Below, piece after piece: positions 8,423-18,500 of a stretch of 64,000 bases of DNA; within the stretch, counting starts at the first letter, position 1, and each line of letters starts with the position of its first letter. The stretch is from JAGIBJ01 sp032119595 (GTDB taxonomy: Bacteria; Actinomycetota; Thermoleophilia; Solirubrobacterales; Solirubrobacteraceae): assembly GCA_032119595.1 (NCBI GenBank), contig JAUMBQ010000006.1, positions 558,001 through 622,000 on the forward strand. The letters run 5' to 3'. Position numbers and translations under genes: made by a program. A model generated the notes under the pieces. That model was not told the DNA's origin. It saw nothing but the letters and a program-made list of their open reading frames with translations, and ran no database searches.

Positions 8423-9220
8423 CTACTTCCGCTTGAAGCTGACGGTCGTGGTGATCGTCGCGATGACGGTTCCACTCGGATCGACGACCTCGATCACGAC
8501 CCTGATCTTCTTGGCCTTGCGGGCCGTGGCGAGCTTGGCGCCTTTCAGCTTCACGTCGACCGAGGCCTTCCCGCCCTTCAGCTTCGAGGTCTTGCTCCCA
8601 AGCGGCTTGCCCTTCCCCTTGCTGGTGAGCAGGCGAACGCGGCAGGTCGAACCGACCGGCGCGGTCTTGGCCGAGCAGGTCACGCGGAGCGTGCTGCGCA
8701 GGGCGACCTTCAGCGGCCCGACGAGCTTCAGCTTCACGGGCGGCTTGCCGGGACGACCCGGCGGAGGCGTGGTGTCCGGCTTCCCGGGCTTGGGCGTGGG
8801 GGTCGGTGCGGGCGTCGGCGTCGGGGCGGTGGTCGGCGTCGGCGTGGGGGTTGGCGTCGGGATATCGACCGTCTGGCAGTTCGGAGGGGTGCCGACCTTG
8901 CCGGGCGGGCACGTCGCCGGGACCGGGACCGGATAGCACGGGTAGCCGGGGTACGACGCCGTCGGGTACAGCGGATAGCCGGGATACGTCGGGTAACCGG
9001 GGTAATCGGCGCAGCAGGGGTACACCGCACCCGGGTACGTCGGATCGCACCCCGGGTAGCCCGGATACCCCGGATAACCGGGGTACCCCGGGTAGGTGGC
9101 GTTCTGGGCCGTCACCGTCGACGCGGGCGACACATCGGCCGCAATCGCCGGGGAGGTGAACAACCCGCCCACGAGAAAGACGAGGGCGACGAGTAGGGCG
9201 GAGTGGCGACGTGACGTCAT
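8423..9220 (-). CDS. Exported protein with Tyr-Pro-Gly repeats
   Basis: A 265-residue protein of unknown function. A signal peptide ends near AIAA (residue 28). Residues 43-99 are a tyrosine-rich repeat of PGY units interrupted by Cys at 58, 69, 70 and 95. A Pro-Thr linker follows at about 115-150. The last ~100 residues form a beta-rich module with C-x10-C (CSAKTAPVGSTC) and many Lys, also found in other exported proteins of the window. Tyr/Gly/Pro repeats resemble structural or adhesive proteins, and the tyrosines could be cross-linked; this is inference. It is followed after three bases by the GH-1 gene. Confidence 0.7.
   Translation of the reverse strand: MTSRRHSALLVALVFLVGGLFTSPAIAADVSPASTVTAQNATYPGYPGYPGYPGYPGCDPTYPGAVYPCCADYPGYPTYPGYPLYPTASYPGYPCYPVPVPATCPPGKVGTPPNCQTVDIPTPTPTPTPTTAPTPTPAPTPTPKPGKPDTTPPPGRPGKPPVKLKLVGPLKVALRSTLRVTCSAKTAPVGSTCRVRLLTSKGKGKPLGSKTSKLKGGKASVDVKLKGAKLATARKAKKIRVVIEVVDPSGTVIATITTTVSFKRK
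8924..9094 (-). repeat. Imperfect DNA repeat encoding PGY units
   Basis: A run of imperfect 9-base units of the type ccggggtac/ccggataac (plus strand) encodes repeated Pro-Gly-Tyr. Codon usage varies between units, so the protein repeat is better conserved than the DNA, which argues for selection on the peptide. Confidence 0.75.
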
Positions 9221-9388
9221 TGGGCTCTCTGTGGCTGGCAGCCGGTCGTGGGACCGGAGGTCGTTGCGTCCGTGTGGCCCGGGGGGAGCTCATCGCCGGT
9301 CACTGCGTGCCGCTGGAAGCACGTCGCGCCGGCGCGGATGCGCGGCATTATGCCGAAAAGAACGCCACGCACCGAATCGCGACTCGAC

Positions 9389-12300
9389 TCAGTACTCCGC
9401 GTGCACCTCGGTACGTCGATTGAGCTGGCGGCCTCGACCCGTGGCGTTCGAGGCGCGCGGACCGCGCTCACCCCGGGAGATCCGACTCGCATTCGAGGTC
9501 GGAACACCGAGGAGGGCGGCCAGGCGATTGCAGGTGACCTTCGCGCGGGCCTCGCCCAGCGCCACGTTGAATGACGCGGAGTCTCGATCGTCGGTGAACC
9601 CGACGCACCGCAGGGCCTTGACGCCGCGGAGCCGCACGGCCAGCCGGCCGAGGTACTCACGCTCGCCCGCACCCAGCGTCGCGGAACCGGACGCGAAGAA
9701 GACCGGGCGCGGGACCCAGAACGACTTCCCGATCAGGGTCGAGCCGGCGCGCGTGACGCGGCGCCGGCCATCGGCGCCCAGGACCGTCGCAACGATCTGA
9801 ATTCGCGCGCCTTGCGGGCGCTGCACGATCGCTCGCCCGAGCGCCGTCAGCGCGACCTCGACCGCAAGCTCACTGGTGCCGGTGCCCTGACGACGGGCAT
9901 GCCCGACCACGACGCGACGGCCATTCATGTTGGCCAGGAGCGTGACATCACAGGAAGCGACCGTCGTGCGCTCGGCGGTGCACACCGCGGTCGTCGTCCC
10001 GGTCACGACGGCGCGCCGCGAGGTGCGGACGGCCACCTTCGAGGGCGCGCGCGCCTCGCTCGGCGTGCTGCCAGGTGACGAGGGGTGCGCCGCCGGGGCG
10101 GCCGCTGCGCCGACAACGGACGAGGCGGGCGCTGGCGACGTCACGGTGGCGGTGAACACGGCCGTCGTCGCCTGACCGTAGGCATCAGTGACCCGGAACG
10201 ACACGCCGGTCGCCTTCCCGGAGAACCCTGGGGCCGGGACGAAGCTCACGCGGCCGGACGTCGCGTCCAGTGCGTAGGTGCCCTGCCCCGGGATGGTCAC
10301 GACGGTCGTCGGGAGCCCGTCGCCGTCGAGCAGCGTGATCGTCGACCCGGCCGGCAGCGGAATCGACTGTTCCTGAACGGTGGTCCCCGGGCCACTCGTG
10401 GCTTCGTTGACTACAGCCGGCTGCGGCGGGAGCGTCACGAACGGTGCGTACGTCGCGTCGCCGTGCTGTCCGCTCGAGTCCGTCACGCGGTACGTGACGG
10501 GGTCCGGGGCGCCAAGGAAGCCGACGCTCGGCACGAACGTGATCGTGCCCGAGTCCGGATCCAGGGTGTAGATGCCGGAGGCGCGAGCGACCCGCAAGAC
10601 GAGGTCGCCGCCAGCGCCCACGAGCCGCACGGCCCCGCCCATCGGCGTGACGACGTGGCGGGTCTGCGGCGCGGTTCCAAGGCCGGTCGACGTCAGCTCC
10701 AGCGGAGCGGGCGCGAGGATCGGCGTTGGCGTCGGCGTCGGCGTCGCGGTCGGGGTGGGCGTCGCGGTCGGCGCCGCGGTCGGCGCCGCGGTCGGCGCCG
10801 CGGTCGGCGTTGGCGTCGGCGTCGCGGTCGGCGTTGGCGTCGGCGCCGCGGTCGGCGTTGGCGTTGGCGTTGGCGTCGGCGCCGCGGTCGGCGTTGGCGT
10901 TGGCGTTGGCGTCGGCGTCGCGGTTGGCGTCGGCGTCGCGGTTGGCGTCGGCGTCGCGGTTGGCGTCGGCGTCGCGGTTGGCGTCGGCGTCGCGGTTGGC
11001 GTCGGCGTCGCGGTTGGCGTCGGCGTCGCGGTTGGCGTCGCGGTTGGCGTCGCGGTTGGCGTCGGCGTCGGCGTCGGCGTCGGTGTCGGCGTCGGCGTCG
11101 CGGTTGGCGTCGGCGTCGCGGTTGGCGTCGGCGTCGGTGTCGGTGTTGGTGTTGGCGTAGGCGCCGACGTGATCTCCCAGGTGTAGGACGCCTCCGGCCC
11201 GAGGTTGCCAGCGGCGTCGGTGGCCCGGACCTTGAGCGCGTGCGATTCGACCGCCAGATTGGTGAAGGCGCGCGGGCTGGCGCAAGCACTCCACGACCCG
11301 CCGTCCAGGCGGCACTCAAAGGTCGAGGGCACAGTCGCGGTGGCGTGGTCGTCGGCGCGGAAGGTGAACGTCGCCGCCGTCGCGGTGGTCAGCGCGTCCG
11401 GCGTGGAGAGGAACTCGACGCTCGGCGGGGTCAGATCAACCGCAACCTCTTCGGTGGCGGGATCCTCGGCCGTCGCCAGCGTGGCATCAATTTGGGTATC
11501 ACCGGAGTGCGCCACGATGCGATTGACCAAGGAGCCCTCGGTCGCCGGGAGCACCACTTGGAACACGAGGGCGGCGGACCCATTGCCTTCGACCGCGAAC
11601 GGCGCCGCGATCATCCCCACGTTCCCCACGACCTCCGGGTCAGGGAGGGCATTGCCGCCATAGGTGAGCGATCCGGGCACGAACGTCGCGCCGGCCGGCA
11701 GCGTGTCGACAAAGTCGTCGAACGTGACCGGGGCGGCACTGTCGTTATGAATCGTCGCGGTGTACGTGACTGTGCGACTTGCGACCGAAGCTCCGACGGT
11801 CGTGCGATCGACCGCGAGGGTCAGGCGCAGCTTGTTCTCCACGGGCTGAATCGCGCTGAGGGCGGCGAAGTTGTCGGTCGCCGTGTGTGCCGGGTTCTGA
11901 CCGGACGAGATGAACCCGACTGGCGACAGCGATGTGGACGAGGTCGTCGCCTCCGCCGCACGGAAGGTGTACTTCGCGGTGTAGGGCGTATTCGCCGTGC
12001 TCACGACGTTTCCGAGCGGAATGAACGGGCTGTCGATCAGGGTCGTGCAGTTCTTCGAGACCGACGGGCACCCGGATTCGTTCATGGCGATCTCGGTGCG
12101 GATGAGGCGCAGGGACTTCGCGGGGAAGGACGCGTACCCGGCCGGTGAGAACGACATGACCTTCGCTGCCCCGATCGTGCCCGTGGTTCCGGTCACGGTG
12201 ACGTCGACCGAGCCACCCAAGGCTGGGGTCGTCGTGGACACCGCGATGTTCGTGACCTTGTTGGCGTTGTTGAAGTTCTGACTCTCGACCGTGGCCGAGA

Positions 12301-12751
12301 ACGACTGTGCGGCGGCCGCGACGCCACCGGCGCCCGGCTTGCCCGCGAACACGCGAACCGCGTGCGTCTCGGCCACCGCGGTCGCGACCGTCGCCTTCAG
12401 GAAGATGGAGACGGGACGGGTCGCGCCGGCAGGCATCGCACCGACGTGCACCAGCCCGTTCTCATTCGGAGCCAGGCCAATGTTCGAACCGCTGAAGGTG
12501 TCAGCCTTGACCCAAACATCGGACGCCGCCGTGCCGCCATCGTTCGTCACGACGTAGGTCGCGTAGGTCCCGAACAGCAACCCTTGGTTCGTAGCCGTGT
12601 CGATGTAGAGCACCGGGCTCGACGTCCGCGTCACCGTCCAAGCGAGCGCGCCCTGGGGGAGCAGGAGCCCGAGGAGCGCGACGACCAGCACCGCCCACCT
12701 GCTGGGCCGTTGGAGGGTGAGGCGCGCCGGGACGCGGAGGAGGGAAGGCAT
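9389..12751 (-). CDS. Giant exported protein with Pro-Thr linker and OmpA-like C-terminus
   Basis: A 1120-residue protein. The start MPSLLRVPAR was chosen because it places a clean signal peptide (hydrophobic WAVLVVALLGLLLPQGALA) at the N-terminus. In order: a DUF11-type beta-sandwich region (to about residue 440) with the text-book PVTFDDFVDTLPAGATF pattern; an Ig-like segment with a Cys pair (FECRLDGGSWSACASPR); a ~150-residue Pro-Thr-Ala linker; cadherin-like segments; a Cys-paired beta module; and an OmpA-like peptidoglycan-binding domain (FFASGSATL, GFTDDRDS, GRGRQLNRRTEV). Likely anchored to cell-wall peptidoglycan with a projecting stalk. It is divergent from corA. Ligand unknown. Confidence 0.75.
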   Translation of the reverse strand: MPSLLRVPARLTLQRPSRWAVLVVALLGLLLPQGALAWTVTRTSSPVLYIDTATNQGLLFGTYATYVVTNDGGTAASDVWVKADTFSGSNIGLAPNENGLVHVGAMPAGATRPVSIFLKATVATAVAETHAVRVFAGKPGAGGVAAAAQSFSATVESQNFNNANKVTNIAVSTTTPALGGSVDVTVTGTTGTIGAAKVMSFSPAGYASFPAKSLRLIRTEIAMNESGCPSVSKNCTTLIDSPFIPLGNVVSTANTPYTAKYTFRAAEATTSSTSLSPVGFISSGQNPAHTATDNFAALSAIQPVENKLRLTLAVDRTTVGASVASRTVTYTATIHNDSAAPVTFDDFVDTLPAGATFVPGSLTYGGNALPDPEVVGNVGMIAAPFAVEGNGSAALVFQVVLPATEGSLVNRIVAHSGDTQIDATLATAEDPATEEVAVDLTPPSVEFLSTPDALTTATAATFTFRADDHATATVPSTFECRLDGGSWSACASPRAFTNLAVESHALKVRATDAAGNLGPEASYTWEITSAPTPTPTPTPTPTPTATPTPTATPTPTPTPTPTPTPTATPTATPTATPTPTATPTPTATPTPTATPTPTATPTPTATPTPTATPTPTPTPTPTAAPTPTPTPTPTAAPTPTPTATPTPTPTAAPTAAPTAAPTATPTPTATPTPTPTPILAPAPLELTSTGLGTAPQTRHVVTPMGGAVRLVGAGGDLVLRVARASGIYTLDPDSGTITFVPSVGFLGAPDPVTYRVTDSSGQHGDATYAPFVTLPPQPAVVNEATSGPGTTVQEQSIPLPAGSTITLLDGDGLPTTVVTIPGQGTYALDATSGRVSFVPAPGFSGKATGVSFRVTDAYGQATTAVFTATVTSPAPASSVVGAAAAPAAHPSSPGSTPSEARAPSKVAVRTSRRAVVTGTTTAVCTAERTTVASCDVTLLANMNGRRVVVGHARRQGTGTSELAVEVALTALGRAIVQRPQGARIQIVATVLGADGRRRVTRAGSTLIGKSFWVPRPVFFASGSATLGAGEREYLGRLAVRLRGVKALRCVGFTDDRDSASFNVALGEARAKVTCNRLAALLGVPTSNASRISRGERGPRASNATGRGRQLNRRTEVHAEY
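10722..11163 (-). repeat. Tandem repeat encoding a Pro-Thr/Ala-Thr linker
   Basis: About 440 bases built from 6-base ggcgtc/ggcgtt steps. The central part (about 10910-11050) is a near-perfect 18-base tandem array (ggcgtcgcggttggcgtc). It keeps the reading frame and encodes alternating Pro-Thr and Ala-Thr. Such arrays change length easily by slippage, and every 6-base step keeps the frame. Confidence 0.9.
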
Positions 12752-12989
12752 AGGGCAGTTCGTCCGGGAAGAGGTCCACACAGCAGTCGACCGCATCCGC
12801 AACGGGCTGAAGCGGATTTCATCTGCCATCCCGGCTTCAGGCCGAACTCGGTCCGATTGGCCCCCACCGTCTGGCCCGTCTCGTAGCCGCCGGCTTGGTC
12901 GTGACGGTTTGCGCCTGACGTCCTGAGGCGTCCGCCACTTCACCAGCCCACCCTGACGCGAACCCGGCTTGGGCGCCCGGCATCGCCGG

Positions 12990-12995
12990 TACGCT
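12990..12995 (+). promoter_or_regulatory. Putative -10 element for leaderless corA
   Basis: TACGCT lies six bases before the GTG start of corA, with no Shine-Dalgarno sequence between. This fits a leaderless transcript. Pattern-based only. Confidence 0.35.
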
Positions 12996-13001
12996 CGCGC
13001 G

Positions 13002-14027
13002 GTGATCGTCGACCAGGCCGTCTACTGCGATGGAAAGCGGGCCTACGAACCTGACTCGATGCAGGAGACGATCGATGCTGCCCGAGCGCACGGTGGTGTG
13101 GCGTGGGTTGGCATGCAGAAGCCGACCGACGAGGAGATCGCCGAGATCACCAGGATCTTCGATCTGCACGAACTCGCCGTTGAGGATGCCGTCCACGCGC
13201 ATCAGAGAGCCAAACTCGAGCGGTACGGCGAAACGCTGTTCTGTGTACTGCGCCCTGCCCGCTACCACGACGACCTTGAAACGGTCGAGTTCGGCGAGCT
13301 GCACGTGTTCGCCGGTCGCGACTTCGTCATCACGGTGCGCCACAGCGCGATGACGCGCGTGGGCCGCGTCCGCGAGGCGCTGGAGTTGCGTCCCGACCTG
13401 CTGCGGCGCGGGCCCGTGGCGATCCTGCACGCGATCATGGACCGGGTCGTCGACGACTATGCGCCGGTCGTTGCCGGCCTGGAGAACGACATCGACGAGA
13501 TCGAGGACCAGGTGTTCGCTGGCGAGCCCGAGGTGTCGCGCCGGATCTACGAGCTGATCCGCGAGGTGATCGCGTTCCAGCGAGCGAGCAAGCCGCTGCT
13601 TCCGATGCTCGATCGCCTGCTCCTCGACGAGTCCATCGAGCAGGACGAACGCCGCTACCTGCGGGACGTGCTCGACCATGCCAAGGGCGTGAGCGAGCAG
13701 ACGGACCTGTTCCGCCAGCTCCTGCAGAACATCCTCGACGTGAATATGACGCTGGAGACGAAGGCCCTCAGCGAGGCGGCAATCGCGCAGAACGAGGAGA
13801 CCAAGCGCCTCTCCGAAGTGGCGATCGCCCAGAACGAGGAGGTCAAGAAGATCTCTTCCTGGGCCGCGATCCTCTTCGCCCCCACGCTCGTCGGCAGCAT
13901 CTACGGCATGAACTTCGATCACATGCCAGAGCTCGCCTGGCAATACGGCTACCCACTTTCGCTCGCGCTGATGCTCAGCGTGTCCGTGACGCTCTACCTG
14001 GTGTTCAAGAACCGCCGCTGGATCTGA
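13002..14027 (+). CDS. corA: CorA-family divalent cation transporter
   Basis: A 341-residue magnesium/cobalt channel-type transporter. The N-terminal cytoplasmic alpha/beta domain is followed by long helices, including a repeated IAQNEE segment near residues 255-280 in the stalk helix. Two C-terminal membrane helices follow, with the signature YGMNF at the pore loop (GMN motif) and a basic end KNRRWI. The GTG at 13002 gives the start MIVDQAVYCDG; an upstream TTG is less likely because it would overlap the -10-like TACGCT. CorA works as a pentamer in the cytoplasmic membrane. It faces the giant surface-protein gene divergently across 250 bases. Confidence 0.92.
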   Translation: MIVDQAVYCDGKRAYEPDSMQETIDAARAHGGVAWVGMQKPTDEEIAEITRIFDLHELAVEDAVHAHQRAKLERYGETLFCVLRPARYHDDLETVEFGELHVFAGRDFVITVRHSAMTRVGRVREALELRPDLLRRGPVAILHAIMDRVVDDYAPVVAGLENDIDEIEDQVFAGEPEVSRRIYELIREVIAFQRASKPLLPMLDRLLLDESIEQDERRYLRDVLDHAKGVSEQTDLFRQLLQNILDVNMTLETKALSEAAIAQNEETKRLSEVAIAQNEEVKKISSWAAILFAPTLVGSIYGMNFDHMPELAWQYGYPLSLALMLSVSVTLYLVFKNRRWI

Positions 14028-14036
14028 CGCACGGCC

Positions 14037-14058
14037 CGCGAGCACGACGCAGCTCGCG
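14037..14058. terminator. Hairpin between convergent corA and RDD-2
   Basis: A 7-bp stem cgcgagc/gctcgcg with an 8-base loop lies 10 bases after the corA stop and 12 bases from the RDD-2 stop. There is no clear T-run on either side; it may act for both strands. Confidence 0.4.
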
Positions 14059-14070
14059 CGCCGACGGCAC

Positions 14071-15423
14071 TCACAAGAGCGGCTGGACCATGGCCGCAAC
14101 GCTCGGGCTCGCCGGACGAGGCCGCGGCTTGCTGCGGGGCACGGGCGTGTGGCTGCACCCGCAGCCCATTCCGGCTCGGTCGAACGCCCGTCGGACTCCT
14201 CGCTCGATGCGTGCCCGGTCCTGGAGCCAGGCTTGGCGGCCCGGCAACCCGGTGACGTCATGGCAGTTACGACCAGGTCCGCTCTCGCAGAACTTGCTGA
14301 CGCTCCCGCTGCGGGCGAAGTGGAATCCCCAGCCGTTTCCAGCGGGATCCCAAGCGACCACGTACGCCTCACGCCCCGCACGCGGGAAGTACGTCCCGAC
14401 GGACCCCGGTGTGCCCTCCGCCTTTCGCAGCGCGACTGCACCATGTTCATAGGCACCTGGCGGAAGCGCCAGGGCAGCAGGCGACGAGCAGTCGCGATAA
14501 CGGTCGTGACGAGTCTCGGCCGAACCTCGATACACACAGCGGCTGAACGCGATCGAGAGCGCGCTGGCCAGCCTCTGGGCGTCAGCCTCACTCACGACCC
14601 GCAGCACACCAAACCCGTCGTCGATTTCGGGCATCGACGCCAAGTTGTCGGGGGCGTCGGCCCGCGACACCACCTGCGTCTCACCCGAGACGAGACCACT
14701 CGTACTGTCGAGCACCCTCGGCACCACTTGCATACCGATCGTCAGCACCATCATCCCTGCGGCGGCAGCGAGGATGACCATCTTCACGCTTGCCTCTCTA
14801 CCAATCATCGAGACCGGGACCGGAGAGGGCTGCCGAGCACGAACGACGACCGTCCTCGCAACCCGATCGTGGCCCGTCTGGCGACCCTGCCCACGGAGCG
14901 CAGGGAAGACGTTGTCGACGATCGCAGCAACGATCGTCAGCATCAGGCCTGCGATCACGAACTCGTAGCGGCCGGTGTGGTTCCCCGCGAACATCCACAC
15001 CGCAGCGACTCCCAATGGGACCACGACCGCGAAAAGCCCCCGGCGCAGCGCAATTCCAGGGCTGATCGCCGTGCCATCGGCTCGCACGATGCGTAGGCCG
15101 AGTAGACGCTTCCCCGGTGTGAGCCCCGACCACCGCCGCGATCCTGGGATCACGCCGTGGTAGAGCAGCGGAATGCCGACGAGGACCGCCCAGATCGCGA
15201 CCCCGCCAACACGGTCGGAAGGAGTGAAGTCGAAGAGCTCGTCGTCGATCCCGACCAGACCGCGACGGACTTCGAGACCAAGCCGGACCAAACCTGCGAT
15301 CAGGAACAGATCGACCGCGCCAGCGAGCGCTCGGCTCCAGCTCAGCGACGCAATGCGAAGCGGGGGTCGCACCTCGACCGGCAGCGGTTCCGTGGCCTCG
15401 GCATCCGCGATCCCAGCTGTCAT
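14071..15423 (-). CDS. RDD-family membrane protein with C-terminal four-Cys domain (RDD-2)
   Basis: A 450-residue paralogue of the 5617 and 25504 genes. The RDD domain (residues 25-195) has R31 and D38 in the first helix, LTPGKRLLGLRIV in the cytoplasmic loop and HDRVARTVVV at its end. A membrane helix at about 213-233 precedes the outer domain with C296-x15-C312 and C379-x7-C387. The last ~30 residues are basic and Pro-rich with an extra CGC near residue 421. The start is MTAGIADAEA. It is convergent with corA. The function of the family is not known; the shared Cys pattern suggests two disulphides in a small outer domain. Confidence 0.83.
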   Translation of the reverse strand: MTAGIADAEATEPLPVEVRPPLRIASLSWSRALAGAVDLFLIAGLVRLGLEVRRGLVGIDDELFDFTPSDRVGGVAIWAVLVGIPLLYHGVIPGSRRWSGLTPGKRLLGLRIVRADGTAISPGIALRRGLFAVVVPLGVAAVWMFAGNHTGRYEFVIAGLMLTIVAAIVDNVFPALRGQGRQTGHDRVARTVVVRARQPSPVPVSMIGREASVKMVILAAAAGMMVLTIGMQVVPRVLDSTSGLVSGETQVVSRADAPDNLASMPEIDDGFGVLRVVSEADAQRLASALSIAFSRCVYRGSAETRHDRYRDCSSPAALALPPGAYEHGAVALRKAEGTPGSVGTYFPRAGREAYVVAWDPAGNGWGFHFARSGSVSKFCESGPGRNCHDVTGLPGRQAWLQDRARIERGVRRAFDRAGMGCGCSHTPVPRSKPRPRPASPSVAAMVQPLL

Positions 15424-15534
15424 GGCCTGAGGATCGGCAACGCCGCATAGCGCATCAGGTCGCCTGGACGAAATTTGCGTGTGCCTGCACCGCCGTGAAC
15501 ACGGCTCCTACCGGAACGGCACGAGCCTGCCGAC

Positions 15535-18500
15535 CTACTTGAACGGCACGAGCGTGCTGCCGCCCGGTGCGCGGCCTCGCCCGAGCGAGGTGACCGACAC
15601 GGGCTGCCCCTTCTTCGGTCGCTCAATCACCGTCGAGGTGCCCGTGACGACCGTCGCAGGCTTCTTGCCGACCTGCACCGCGTACGCCTCGGCGCCGCAG
15701 ACGCCAAGCCAGGAGATCGTCGTCGCCTTCTTGGAGACGGTCTTCTTGCCCTGCTTCACCTTGATCGCTGCGGCCTTCTTGAAGGCCACGTTCCCTGGTC
15801 CACCGAGATGATCCGGGACGCCCGCGTTGTAGGTGCCGACGATGAACGTGTCGCGCACCGTGGAACCGTTGACCACCTCGACGGTGACCTGCGATCGACC
15901 ACCACCAGCCATCGGCGACACGACGCGCTTGCCGCTGGGCGCCGTCTCCTCCCCGAGGATGCGCTGCGCGCCATCAGCAGCATGTTCGACAAACCGCAGC
16001 GTCTGCCCGGCGAGGCCGCTTGCCTTCCAGGTGATCGTCGGCGAGCACTGGGTTGCGCTGAGTTCAGCGTCCACCTGCGGCGGGGCAAGCACCGCAGCGA
16101 ACTGCGGCTTGGTGATCGCCGGCGCCCCCTTGCCTATCGCCTCGACGGTGTACTTGCCCGCCTTGGGCTGGTCGACGACGAACGACACTGACCGACCCGT
16201 GCCAGGCGCCGCGACGGCCCGGCTCGTCTTGACCGCCTTCGTGGCGGTCGAGGTGATCGAGAGGCCCGGGCCGGTGAGCTTCACGGCCGGCGACCCGCTG
16301 CCTGGAGCCCCAGCCTCCGCGGCCACGCGGAACGACAACAGCCCCTCCTCGCCGGTGGCGGAGAACGACTGGCGAGTCTTGCCCTTCGCCTGGGCCGCGC
16401 GAGCCAGTGTGGCGCGCTGCGCGGGCGTGGCAATGGCGCTCTCGCCCTGGTCTCGGGCGGCGCGCGTCGCCTTCGGCGGATCGGGGACCGGCGGCTTCAG
16501 CGCTTTGAACGCGGACAGATCACAGCCGCTGCCGAGCACGTGGTCGCCGGTCGCGAAGTCGTAGGTGAATCCGACGCGGTGACCGAGGAGTTCGGGGCAG
16601 GCGCCCAGCTTCAGCCCGGCAGAGTCGCCGGTGAACACGGCGTCGCCCGCGCCACTGAGACCGAGGATCGAGATCTGGCCACGCGCCGCCGCATAGGCGC
16701 GACTGGTCGACGCGTCGAGCCACAGTTCGCCGGCGCCGCCGATCGTGAAAATCGTTCCACCGGTCGGATCCGAGAGGCCCATGTCGAGTTTGCCGCCGAC
16801 GATTCCTCGCGCCGGCCAGACGCCCGCCTTCAGCGTGCCGGCCGGCTGGTCCCAGAGTTTGGTGGCCACCGACCCGGTGATTGCGAGGTTCTCCAGGCCG
16901 TAGTCGCCGATCTTGTCCCACGCGACGCCGAACTGGCCATCGACGCTCACGAACTCCGAGGGCAGGATGAGCAGCGGCCCGAGCTTCTGGGGCTCGTGCT
17001 TCTGATCGAGGCTGAAGCCGAGGCCCGCGCTGAACGATCCGGGGCCGTTGTGGTGCAGGTTGCCGAGCGGCAGCGTCACCGAGGCGCGCTGCAGGTAGAT
17101 CGCCTTGCCGTAGACCGGGAAGTTCAGCCCATCGACGCCGAGCGCCAGCGACACGAAGTGCCCGCCGGCAAACGGAACGCCCGTCGTGACCAGCGTGCCG
17201 GAGATCTCCTTGCTCGCCTTCTCGCCAATCTCGATGTTGATGGCGTTCGGGTCGAGCGCTGGGGCCGGCGGATTGAGGAACGACGGCGCACCCTTGCCAC
17301 TGATGGTGAGCTGGTCGTCGACGAGGTCGTAGGCCATCTTGGCCTCGCTCAGCTTGAAGATCGGGTTCTTGAAGATCGCCTTGTCCGGAAGCTCGCCGCT
17401 GTTGTTGACGCCGAGCTCGATGGCGCGCACGCCGTTGTCGTTGTCCGTCGTGATCTTGAGGCCGACGCCGACGACGCCCTTGCCGTCGCCGAAGCTGCCT
17501 TCTTTCCAGTCGAAGGCTTTCGTGGGGTCGGTCGGCAAGGCGATCTCCAGGCTCACGGCCGACGTGCCAGCGGTCATCTCTACGCCGAGCTTTCCGCTCA
17601 CTGGCCAGCCCACGAAGGTCTTCATCGGAGGGATCGTGCCGGCGAGGAACAGCGAGAACTTGGTGGTCTCGGTCTCGAAGCCGACGTCGGCCCCACCCGG
17701 AACGCCGCCCACCAGGTAAGCCTGCTTCTTGTACGGCAGCTTGACGGTGCGGTCACCCTCGAAACGGACCCGCCGGCTCGTGGCGTCGAACACCACGTTG
17801 CCGCCCTCGGGGAAGTCGAGGCCGTTCATCCGGAACGCCTTGGTGGTGTGCCACTCCTCAGGCCCGTCGCTCTCGAAGCACTCGCCCTTGGCCTGCATCG
17901 AGGAGCCGAAATCGACCTTCTTCACGCACCCGGGCTTTTGGAAGTCGACGATGATGTCGGACTCCGGCGTGACCGTCTTCGTCGGCTCCTTGCAGCGACC
18001 GTTGGGCAGCAGCTCTGCGCCTGCTGGGCCCTTCGGACACACGTCGAGGCGGCCGGGTGCGTCGAGCACCCATGCGACGCCCGGCGTGAGTGGTTCCAGG
18101 GTGTAGGTGCCGTCGGCGGCGGAGGTTGCTTCGCGCGGCTCTTCGTCTGCGGCGACCGCACGGATCTTGATGCCCTCGACCGGCTCGTCGTCACCACTCG
18201 TCACCGTCCCGGTCACCTTCACGGGCGCGGGGCCCTTGAAGTCGATCGTTCGATCGCTCGGCGTGGTCGTAGTGACCGATCGCTGGCAGCCCGTGGTGCC
18301 TAGCGAAGCGCAGACGCCCTTCTTGGTCGAGCGGACCTTCCACTGCCCCTCCTTCACGAGCACCGAGTAGCGGCCGTTGGCGTTGGTTGCCTGCGTGTAC
18401 TTTTCGCCGTCGCCGCCGATCTGCTCCACGACCATCGTCGCCCCGCTGATCGGCTTGTCGACCTTGCTGCCGCGCTCCCGGCCGCGGACGGTGCCGGCGA

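Noticed and set aside
10722..11163. CRISPR-like array
   Set aside because: The repeats are contiguous, in frame, without spacers, and encode a Pro-Thr linker.
12837..14591. 584-codon minus frame over corA
   Set aside because: Antisense to the well-supported CorA gene.
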